The notes beneath the pieces are model-generated. The model had not been told where the DNA came from. It worked only from the letters and a program-made list of their open reading frames with translations, and searched no databases. Made by a program: the position numbers and the translations under genes. From the NCBI GenBank assembly GCA_029213065.1, contig JARGPH010000001.1:186001-250000 (forward strand): a stretch of 64,000 nucleotides of DNA, read 5' to 3'. This DNA comes from Verrucomicrobiales bacterium. Lineage in GTDB: Bacteria; Verrucomicrobiota; Verrucomicrobiia; Verrucomicrobiales; DEV007. How positions within the stretch are numbered: position 1 is the first letter of the stretch; the number at the start of each line of letters is the position of its first letter. Shown piece after piece: positions 26,406 through 33,957 of the stretch.

Positions 26406-28706
26406 CTACCGAATCCCAACGGTGAGACCGGCCGCTTCGGATTCCTTGAGGAAACCTTCGATGGATGAGTCACGCGGGATCCCCAGATGGAGAGCCCGGA
26501 AGTAATGCTTCTCCGCCGATTTGGCATCGGGCTGATCTCTCGTTGCATACAGAATCGCGAGATTAAAATGGGCATCACCGTATTCAGGATCGATCGAAAC
26601 CGCATTGGTGAAGGCGCGCTCAGCGCGATCAACCCAGCCCTTCTGCGTCGAGATCACTCCGACTGAATTGTGTGCTTTTGCGTTCTGAGGGTCATAGGTG
26701 AGCCCCTCCTCCAGCTTGGCGAGTGCGTCGTCGAGCTTGCCCTGAAGAAACAGAGCACGTCCGAGCAGGTAATTGGCGAGCCCTGACTTGCTCTCAATCG
26801 CAAGGGCCTTTTCGAGATAATACTCGGCCTCCGAGTAGTTCTTCATCGCGATCTTGAGGACACCCAGATTGCAAAGGCAACCGACGTTCTTCGGACGGTA
26901 GCGGAGGTAATCCAGAAATCCCGCTTCCGCTTCGCTGTAGCGCCCCTCTTTGAAATCGAGCCGCGCTGACTTGTCGATCTGGGAAAGCTCGACACTGAGT
27001 TTCTGTTTTTCGATGACCCCGTTCTCGCCCGGAATGGCAGGCGCATTTCCGGGCACGACCAGCGTCGCCGACATCGTCGCACCGCTGCCATCAGAATTCA
27101 CTTCACCGGCGTCAGCAAAAGTGGTGACGGCCTCGGCATCGTCCGTCGAAGCTGCGTCTACGATCTCTTGGAACTGAGGGGAACGGAAGAGCGCTTTCTC
27201 TTCATCGGTCAGTTGAGAACCGCGCACCATATCTTCCACCAAAGTCAGGAGCGTTTCAGAACGGACACCGGTTTTGGCGAGCTGCTTAAGAAGAAGCTCT
27301 TTCGCCTGCTTCATCTGTGCCTGACGCCGAAGCTGTTTCAGAACGACGGAGCGAAGCATCTCGTTCTCACGCTTTTCGATCGGGCTGGCGTTGGCGAGCG
27401 CATTCTTCTCCTCAGCCGTGAGGCCATCGGAAAGCAACTCCAGCTTCCGCTGCAATTCGTCGATGCTCTGCTGGTGCCTGAGATTTTCGGAAAGCAGTTT
27501 ATCACGCTCCAGTTTGATCTGGGTGATCTGGGACTTCAGCATCTTGATGTCCTCGTCCTTTTCGTTATTCAGCTCGGAAAGGCTCGAAGCGAGCTGCTCG
27601 GCCCGATCCAGTTTCGCGCTCAGTTCGCGGTTGCGATCCATGAGTTCTTTAAGTGCCTTGCCACCGTTACCGCCGCCCTGAACAACTTCGAGTAAATTAT
27701 CACGCTCGCGCTCCACCTCGGCAATACGGTCCCGCATTTTCTGCTCGCGAAGTTTCGATTTCTCGAGCTCGGCGACCAGCATCTCATTCCGGCTGTTCAC
27801 TTTCTCCAATTGCTTGATCGAATCGCGAACCATTCCCCGAAGCTCTTCCTCGTTGCCGCCACCGTTGGCCTCGGCCTGTGCGAGACGATCGGCGAGCTCC
27901 CGCTCATTCTGCCGCGCTTTCAAAAGATCGCTGTTTACCCGTTTCAACAGCTGATCTTTCATCTCCACTTCACGACGAAGTTTGGCATTTTCCTCGTTGA
28001 GGTAATCGATCAAATCGTCGTTCCTCGAAATGTCTTTGTAAAAAGAATCGGCGATCCCACCGACTGTTGTTGGCGGTCGGGAATCAACTCTCGGCAAACT
28101 CGGGGAACTTGGGCCCACCATAGTCGCCTGCCGTGGCAATGCCTGGCTCGCACCATCGGTCCACGAGGGCAATGACGTTTCCCGTCCCGTCTCGATCTCC
28201 ATGGAACGTGAGCGGGCACCTCCGGGATTCGTCGGTGGCGGTGCGATTCGAACACCGGGGACACCGGGAACGCCGGCTCCGGATTGAACTTGAGGCGTCC
28301 CCGCGTAATGCTGCGGTGCCTGCTGTTGCAACTGTGGTTGTGGCTGCGGCATTACCTGAGGCGCCGGCGCTTTGGGCTGACGCATCAGCCCCGTCAATTC
28401 ATCCCGCTTCTCGGCAATCAGATGCCGGCGCTCCGTAACAATCTCCTTGAGGTATTCCGGAAACTCTCTCGCGAGATGATCGTAAAGTTGTTTCGCCTCA
28501 CCCAGCTGATTATACCCCGAGAGATACTGCCCCTGCGCCTCCGACTCACGCGCCGCCTGAACGAGAAGAAATCCCCGATACCAGAGATCGGAAGGATCCA
28601 TTTCGCCCTGAGCCTTCCCTTCCGTGGGACCAAAAATGCACACGACTACGGCGAGGGCGACACCAAGAGCGCCCGGACTTTTAAAAAGGCCGTTAGAGAA
28701 AATCAT
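26406..28706 (-). CDS. exported coiled-coil and TPR-repeat protein
   Basis: A 766-residue protein with a likely N-terminal signal (ALGVALAVVVCIFGPTEGKAQG). A short helical N-domain is followed by a Pro/Gln-rich linker (MPQPQPQLQQQAPQ) and a long coiled coil from about 210 to 430 (EENAKLRREVEMKDQLL, repeated Leu/Glu heptads). A helical segment and a low-complexity linker come next, then at least four TPR units over the last ~170 residues (AEAGFLDYLRYRPKN, AEYYLEKALAIESKSG, LAKLEEGLTYDPQN, AERAFTNAVSIDPEY). It looks like a periplasmic or envelope scaffold. No enzyme domain is visible, and no function can be assigned from sequence. Confidence 0.8.
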   Translation of the reverse strand: MIFSNGLFKSPGALGVALAVVVCIFGPTEGKAQGEMDPSDLWYRGFLLVQAARESEAQGQYLSGYNQLGEAKQLYDHLAREFPEYLKEIVTERRHLIAEKRDELTGLMRQPKAPAPQVMPQPQPQLQQQAPQHYAGTPQVQSGAGVPGVPGVRIAPPPTNPGGARSRSMEIETGRETSLPSWTDGASQALPRQATMVGPSSPSLPRVDSRPPTTVGGIADSFYKDISRNDDLIDYLNEENAKLRREVEMKDQLLKRVNSDLLKARQNERELADRLAQAEANGGGNEEELRGMVRDSIKQLEKVNSRNEMLVAELEKSKLREQKMRDRIAEVERERDNLLEVVQGGGNGGKALKELMDRNRELSAKLDRAEQLASSLSELNNEKDEDIKMLKSQITQIKLERDKLLSENLRHQQSIDELQRKLELLSDGLTAEEKNALANASPIEKRENEMLRSVVLKQLRRQAQMKQAKELLLKQLAKTGVRSETLLTLVEDMVRGSQLTDEEKALFRSPQFQEIVDAASTDDAEAVTTFADAGEVNSDGSGATMSATLVVPGNAPAIPGENGVIEKQKLSVELSQIDKSARLDFKEGRYSEAEAGFLDYLRYRPKNVGCLCNLGVLKIAMKNYSEAEYYLEKALAIESKSGLANYLLGRALFLQGKLDDALAKLEEGLTYDPQNAKAHNSVGVISTQKGWVDRAERAFTNAVSIDPEYGDAHFNLAILYATRDQPDAKSAEKHYFRALHLGIPRDSSIEGFLKESEAAGLTVGIR

Positions 28707-28833
28707 GTAACTGTCTGAGAAAGCGGGGGGAACAATCCGCAGGGTTTCGCGCGCAGTTTCCTATAAAACAGGCCCTGAGCCAAGAAGAATTACGCACTTT
28801 TTGTTCTTAAAAATGAGAATTCCTAAACTGACT

Positions 28834-29502
28834 TTAATCATGATTTGAGCCCTTTTTGAGCTCCTTCTCTGCTTTCCGGAGATAAATCTGACGAAATAGT
28901 AACCAGATAACCGGCGGAAGTCCCGCGCTCACGAGGAGGGTGAACCATGGATTCTCATTTCCGGTCGCCCCGATCCAGGCGAATACAAACCCGAGAGGAA
29001 AGCTGCCCGCGCAGAGCGAAAGAAAGAAACGCCGGAACGGCATTCGCGAAATCCCCGCGAGACAGGCGATCACCTCGGGGAGCAACGGCATCCACCGTGA
29101 CAAGGCAACGAGCCAACCTCCCGTTTCCGCCCGGAAGATACGCTCACCCTGCGCGAGGCCCTCTTCGCCGGCGAGCCAGCCCGCTGCGCGACGCCCCATC
29201 TTCCAACACAGACCATAAGCAAGAAGGCCCGCGCCGATCGAACCGAGGGCGCTCAGCAGACCGCCCACGAACCACCCGTAGATCAATCCCAGCGCCGACA
29301 TCACCACCGTTCCGAGAATCGGGAGAAAGAGATCAATGATCAGCAACCCCACTCCCGCGGCCCAGGCCCACGACCCGGTGCTTCGCAACCAGGCAACCGT
29401 TGCCTCTACCGACATCTTCTCTTCGAGAATGTCACCCCAGATCAAAAAGGGAATCAGAACGAGAATCGCGAGAACCACGAACAGAATCAAGAGTCGTTTC
29501 AT
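28834..29502 (-). CDS. TVP38/TMEM64 (VTT domain) membrane protein
   Basis: Polytopic protein of 222 residues in the SNARE-associated/DedA-like VTT family. Features are GLIYGWFVGGLLSALGSIGAG, then LSRWMPLLPEVIACLAGISRMPFRRF, which carries the conserved Arg and Pro-Glu and the Gly-x-x-x-Met/Phe core. The ATG at 29502 is preferred over a GTG directly before it. Related proteins move lipids or couple to ion gradients; the specific role is unknown. Confidence 0.82.
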   Translation of the reverse strand: MKRLLILFVVLAILVLIPFLIWGDILEEKMSVEATVAWLRSTGSWAWAAGVGLLIIDLFLPILGTVVMSALGLIYGWFVGGLLSALGSIGAGLLAYGLCWKMGRRAAGWLAGEEGLAQGERIFRAETGGWLVALSRWMPLLPEVIACLAGISRMPFRRFFLSLCAGSFPLGFVFAWIGATGNENPWFTLLVSAGLPPVIWLLFRQIYLRKAEKELKKGSNHD

Positions 29503-29586
29503 CACTTCAAAAAATCAGCCACTCCTATTTGATGTCCCTGTCGCTCTTTCGTTGCCGCTGGACTCATTTTAGTGCTTAATTCAACT

Positions 29587-30048
29587 ATGAAACCGCGAGT
29601 GGAACCTGTCGATCTCAATCAATTGCCCGCCCTGGCCCATGAGGTCATCAAGGCAGCGAAGTTCCCCATGCTCGCGACCGTCGACGAGAGCGGCCATCCC
29701 CGCGTGCGCCCCGTTTCACCGGTCCGGGTCGATGAAAACTTCACTATCTACGTCGCCAATCTCGCGTCCTACCAAAAGACCGCTGAGATCGAGGCCAATC
29801 CCAAAGTTGAACTGGCCTACCTCGCGCCCGACCACGATCAATTGAGAGTTTCCGGCACCGCCGAGCGCGTCACAGACACCGAACTGATTGAAGAGATCTG
29901 GGAAGCCAATCCACTTTTGAAACTTTACCTCGGCAGCCCCGACAACCCTGAATTCATCCTCTACCGGGTCGTTCCCGGGCAGGTCCGGTTCATGCGGGAA
30001 TGGGCTCTCGCCTATCACGAGGTGCCTTTTGAAAGATCCGGAGAATAA
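29587..30048 (+). CDS. pyridoxamine 5'-phosphate oxidase-fold (split-barrel flavin) protein
   Basis: A 153-residue protein with the split beta-barrel pattern: FPMLATVDESGHPRVRPVSP, then TIYVANLASYQKTAEIEANPKVELAYL and a C-terminal VRFMREW segment. Members bind FMN or F420 and reduce or oxidise small molecules, or bind haem. The sequence is nearer the general-stress/PPOX group than true PdxH. The ATG at 29587 is preferred over an in-frame GTG 15 bases earlier. It stands alone, divergent from the VTT gene. Confidence 0.75.
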   Translation: MKPRVEPVDLNQLPALAHEVIKAAKFPMLATVDESGHPRVRPVSPVRVDENFTIYVANLASYQKTAEIEANPKVELAYLAPDHDQLRVSGTAERVTDTELIEEIWEANPLLKLYLGSPDNPEFILYRVVPGQVRFMREWALAYHEVPFERSGE

Positions 30049-30063
30049 AAGCGTTTACCAAAG

Positions 30064-30110
30064 AAGGACTTAACCCTGTTGGGTCGATCACGATACCCTG
30101 TTAGGTTCAC
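30064..30110. repeat. CAACAGGGT-family repeats upstream of the permease gene
   Basis: Two copies on the minus strand, read here as AAGGACTTAACCCTGTT followed by GGGTC, and GATACCCTGTTAGGTTC. The 17 bases at 30064-30080 recur exactly at 57099-57115. The ACCC/GGGT ends of each unit could pair as a small hairpin. Confidence 0.75.
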
Positions 30111-30163
30111 TTTCAAAACCGAACCGTCTCCCTGACTTTCACCCTTTCGTTTCACTCTCACAC

Positions 30164-31480
30164 ATGGATAAAAAAACCGCCAAAATCGGCCTCGTCACTG
30201 CCACCGCCATCGTCGTTGCGAACATGATCGGAACGGGGGTCTTCGGGAGTCTCGGCTACCAGCTCCTCGGGATTCCCTCGGGCTTTCCCATCATGGTTCT
30301 GTGGATCATCGGAGGGGTTGTCTCGCTCTGCGGTGCGGTTTGTTACGCTGAGATCGCTTCCATCTTTCCCAAATCCGGAGGCGAGTACCACCTTCTCTCG
30401 CGTACCTGGAAACCACTGATCGGATTCCTCGCCGGCTGGATCTCGGTCACAGTTGGCTTTGCCGCACCGATCGCGGCCAACGCGGCCCTGATGGGTAGCT
30501 ATCTCGGCCGCATTTTTGAGATCCCCCCGCTCGCTCCCGCCCTCATCGTCGTGGTTCTCGTTGCGATCATTCACCTCGGGAAAATCAAAAACATCGGCCG
30601 GTTCCAGTCCGTTTTCACCTATGCCAAAGTGGCCCTGATTCTCGTCCTCGGGATTATTTGTTTCACCAGCGTCGGCGCAGGGACCGTCTCATTCCTCCCT
30701 CAGGAAGGCGATCTCGGGCTCATCACCTCGAGCTCGTTTGCGATTTCCTTTGTCTACGTCCTTTACGCCTACACGGGTTGGAACGCGGCTGTCTACATGA
30801 TGGACGAAGTCGAGAAGCCGGAAAAGACCGTTCCCCTCGCCCTCCTCATCGGAACCGTCGTCGTTACCGCTCTCTACGTGATGTTGAACGCGTCATTTCT
30901 CTACTCCACTCCGGTGGATAAACTGGCAGGTGAAGCGGAGGTTGGCTTTGTCGCCGCTGAGCAGGTTCTCGGAGCCAAAGGCGGAATGGTCATGGGCATC
31001 CTCATCAGCTTCGGGCTTATCTCCACGATCAGTTCGATGACCTGGGCCGGTCCCCGCGTCGCGGCCGCAATGGGACGGGATCACCAGCGCTTCGGGCTTT
31101 TCGCGAAAACGAACTCCAACGGAATCCCCGCTCTCGCCATCGGATTGCAGAGCGTCATCGTCGTCGCCCTCGTTCTCTCCGCGAGCTTTGACCAGATCAT
31201 CCATTACGTGCAGGCGCTCCTGACGATTTCCTCGCTCATGGTCGTTGCCGGCGTGATCTATCTGCGAATCAAACACCCTGACTGGGACCGTCCGTATCGC
31301 GCCTGGGCCTACCCGCTTACGCCACTGATTTTTGCAGCCGTGAGCATCTACGTTCTCATTTTTCAAATCAAAGAAAAACCGGTCGAATTCCTCTTCGGAC
31401 TCGGGACCATGGCGATCGGTATCATCTTCTATTTCCTCTGCTCCCGTACGGGCTCTCTCGAATCTGAGACGAAAAGCTGA
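30164..31480 (+). CDS. APC-family amino-acid permease
   Basis: A 438-residue, twelve-span amino acid-polyamine-organocation carrier. The first helix has the substrate-binding VANMIGTGVFGSLG, followed by SLCGAVCYAEIASIFPKSGGEYH, the best-conserved APC stretch. The sixth helix region reads YAYTGWNAAVYMMDEVEKPEKTVP. The tail carries IYLRIKHPDWDRPYRAW, common in LAT/YfnA-like members. The substrate is probably a neutral or basic amino acid, but this cannot be fixed by eye. It is a single gene preceded by the short repeat block. Confidence 0.9.
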   Translation: MDKKTAKIGLVTATAIVVANMIGTGVFGSLGYQLLGIPSGFPIMVLWIIGGVVSLCGAVCYAEIASIFPKSGGEYHLLSRTWKPLIGFLAGWISVTVGFAAPIAANAALMGSYLGRIFEIPPLAPALIVVVLVAIIHLGKIKNIGRFQSVFTYAKVALILVLGIICFTSVGAGTVSFLPQEGDLGLITSSSFAISFVYVLYAYTGWNAAVYMMDEVEKPEKTVPLALLIGTVVVTALYVMLNASFLYSTPVDKLAGEAEVGFVAAEQVLGAKGGMVMGILISFGLISTISSMTWAGPRVAAAMGRDHQRFGLFAKTNSNGIPALAIGLQSVIVVALVLSASFDQIIHYVQALLTISSLMVVAGVIYLRIKHPDWDRPYRAWAYPLTPLIFAAVSIYVLIFQIKEKPVEFLFGLGTMAIGIIFYFLCSRTGSLESETKS

Positions 31481-31530
31481 GATTTTGGCGATAAAAAGTT
31501 CACTTTCTCGGGTTTATGGCGAAATAGCGC

Positions 31531-31559
31531 TTGCAGGAACTACTTAAGTTTTCTTAAAT
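31531..31559 (+). promoter_or_regulatory. possible sigma-70-type promoter for the PAS sensor gene
   Basis: TTGCAG (31531-31536), a 17-base spacer and TTAAAT (31554-31559). Transcription would begin about 30 bases before the TTG start at 31597. Hexamer match is moderate and not tested. Confidence 0.35.
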
Positions 31560-31596
31560 AAACTGTTCCTTCTCCGTTCCCGCCGTTCCCAGTTCC

Positions 31597-33855
31597 TTGC
31601 CTGATAAAATTCCATCATCTGACGGATCGCTATCCCCTGTCCAATCCACAGGCGGAAATGTTTTTGGCGTCCCCGCAGGGAATCCCGGTGCGAAGCCGGC
31701 TTCAGGTCCTTCGACCGGCCACCATCTTGCTCCGATCCCGGGCCAACCGACGAAACCCGGCATCCCGGACTGGAATCCGATTTTAGACGAACTTCCCTAC
31801 GGCCTCGCGGTTTTCAGTCCCGAGCAGCAGCTTCTCCACGAGAACAGCACCTTTCGCGATCTACTCGGATACGGAATTCAGGAAAAAGGTGGCATCGAGT
31901 CCTGGCTTCGGGCACTGTCCACCGACGCAGCGCACGCATCCAAATTGATTGAGACGTGGCGTGAATACTTATGGCGAAATCAACTCACCCAGGTCTTTTC
32001 CCTGAAGTCCTCCAATCAGAAAATAAGAGAGATCGAGTTCCGGTCTTCACTTCTTCCGGATGGCGGTATCACGCTTACGATTCAGGATGTAACGGAAAAG
32101 CATCGCACGCAGGAAAATCTGCATCAGGGAAAACTCAAGTTCCGTGCTCTTTTCTCTCATTCCGAAACCGGAATCGTCCTAGTTGACCGGACCGGTCGAA
32201 TCATCGAGGCGAATCCCGCTTTCCTCAAATTGTCAGGTCAGGCGCTTTCGCAGCTTCGACTGAACACCCTCGCCGGTCTTCTCCATCCCCGCGATGCTGA
32301 AGCGCTGGAGCAGGAGGAAGCGGCACTTTTTAAATCCATCGACTCGGGGAACGGTGCAGGGCAGGTCGTTTCCAGAGAGATCTGGCTCCGCGCAAAAGAG
32401 AACGAGGTAAAAACGAAGCTCACCTTCTGCCCCGTCGGTGAAGATGCTCCGTCGCGGTCCATGGGGATCTATCTCTTTGAAAAACCTTCGACCTCAAACG
32501 AGGTCAACGAGCAGCTCGCGACGAAGCTCCAGGCGCTCGCGGTGAAGGCACAGGCCTTGATTGCTTCGGTTCCCGACTTGATCATCCTGATCAACCCGGA
32601 CCTCTCCATTTCAGACTACGCTCCACCACCGAAGCCATGGGAGGAAATTTCCCCCGACAAATCGTGGCGGAACAAGCTCATCACAGAGGTCTGGCCGGCT
32701 CTGGGCAATCTCGTTGAAGAGTCCCTTCCCAAAGTGCTTAAGAATGGCGAGAACGTTTGTGCCGAGATCCGCGGTGAGGACGGCGATCTTTTCTCTTTCG
32801 AGGTGAATCTCGCCGCCTGCGGAAACAGCCAGACCATCGCAGTGATTCGCAATCAGTCGGAACTGCGCCGCCTGCGTGAGGGTTCCGGCTGGCTCGAGGA
32901 AGCGTTTGCGAAAGCCCGCGACGCCGTCCTCATCTGCGATGCGACGGGACGAATTCAGCACACCAACGTATCGGGGGCTGCGCTCGTGGGAGTCTCGTGT
33001 GAAGAGCTGGTCGGAAAACGACTTGGGAGCCTCTATCGCTCGGAATCCGATCAGGGAGCCGGTTTCCAACGGAAAATTGCAATCGGCCTCTCCCACTCGA
33101 ACACCTGGGAATGTGAGGAACCGATCGTGACTTCCGAGGGAGTTACCGTCAAATGCACGAGCGAATTTCAACTGATCCGAAACGGCACAAAAGAGACGCT
33201 CCTCATGGTGACGATTCGCACCGGAAGCTCCACCTCAACTGCGGCAGCGCCTGCTCAGCCAGCAGGACTCAGCGACCCCGCCCTTTCCCGGGAAACCACA
33301 CAGCATTCCTTTCGCAATCAGCTCCAGCTGGTCACCAGTCTCTTTAACCTTGAGCCGCAGGGAGTCGCCGCACGCGACGCCTTCATCAAATGGCAGATCC
33401 GGCTTCGCTCGATGGCTCAGGCGCTGCCCTACGGAGCGGGTGCCGATATCGCGGTGGTTCCCCTGATTCGCCACATCGCCGACGAGGTTTGCTCACTCAC
33501 CGGACAGGGCCCCGGACGCCGCGAAGTGATCGTCACCGGTCTGGAATCCATCTCGTTGCCGGCTCAAACCGCGACGCCCTTCAGCCTTCTCATGGGCGAG
33601 CTGGTTCGCTTGATCGTGTGCGAAGGCCAGCGTGGCCCCGGCCCCGAACTCTACCTCAATCTTCACGAGGCAGGCGACTCGTTCCGCCTCGTCGTACGAC
33701 CGGGAACGAATCGCCGCTTCGCCTTTATCGACCGCGAAAGCGAAATCGAAACGCTGGAGATTTTGACCGAGCAAATTCAGGGCCGCCTCGATGTTCCCGC
33801 AGACGCTGATCCGTCGGAACAATGGGAATTACTCGTTCCTCTTCAGCCGAATTAG
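31597..33855 (+). CDS. multi-PAS sensor with degenerate HisKA_2-type kinase domain
   Basis: A 752-residue soluble protein. It starts at a TTG: an in-frame stop lies at 31555-31557, and no ATG occurs in frame until about residue 289. A Pro/Gly-rich N-terminus is followed by several PAS-like domains (LPYGLAVFSPEQQLLHEN; SETGIVLVDRTGRIIEANPAFLKLSG; ARDAVLICDATGRIQHTNVSG). The dimerisation helix HSFRNQLQLVTSLF (His570) matches the HisKA_2 pattern H-x-x-x-N-x-L-Q. In the ATPase domain the expected ELxxNA reads ELVRLIV, and the DxGxG box reads VVRPGTNRR, so ATP binding is doubtful. It may sense and modulate the hybrid kinase encoded next. Confidence 0.7.
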   Translation: MPDKIPSSDGSLSPVQSTGGNVFGVPAGNPGAKPASGPSTGHHLAPIPGQPTKPGIPDWNPILDELPYGLAVFSPEQQLLHENSTFRDLLGYGIQEKGGIESWLRALSTDAAHASKLIETWREYLWRNQLTQVFSLKSSNQKIREIEFRSSLLPDGGITLTIQDVTEKHRTQENLHQGKLKFRALFSHSETGIVLVDRTGRIIEANPAFLKLSGQALSQLRLNTLAGLLHPRDAEALEQEEAALFKSIDSGNGAGQVVSREIWLRAKENEVKTKLTFCPVGEDAPSRSMGIYLFEKPSTSNEVNEQLATKLQALAVKAQALIASVPDLIILINPDLSISDYAPPPKPWEEISPDKSWRNKLITEVWPALGNLVEESLPKVLKNGENVCAEIRGEDGDLFSFEVNLAACGNSQTIAVIRNQSELRRLREGSGWLEEAFAKARDAVLICDATGRIQHTNVSGAALVGVSCEELVGKRLGSLYRSESDQGAGFQRKIAIGLSHSNTWECEEPIVTSEGVTVKCTSEFQLIRNGTKETLLMVTIRTGSSTSTAAAPAQPAGLSDPALSRETTQHSFRNQLQLVTSLFNLEPQGVAARDAFIKWQIRLRSMAQALPYGAGADIAVVPLIRHIADEVCSLTGQGPGRREVIVTGLESISLPAQTATPFSLLMGELVRLIVCEGQRGPGPELYLNLHEAGDSFRLVVRPGTNRRFAFIDRESEIETLEILTEQIQGRLDVPADADPSEQWELLVPLQPN

Positions 33856-33957
33856 GGAGCTGTCAGGCATAGAACGCCTCTAAGCGTCTATTCTTCGAAA
33901 ATCTTCCTGTCATTGGTGAAAGATTGACTCTACCGTTTTAGTTTTTATAAAGCCTCT

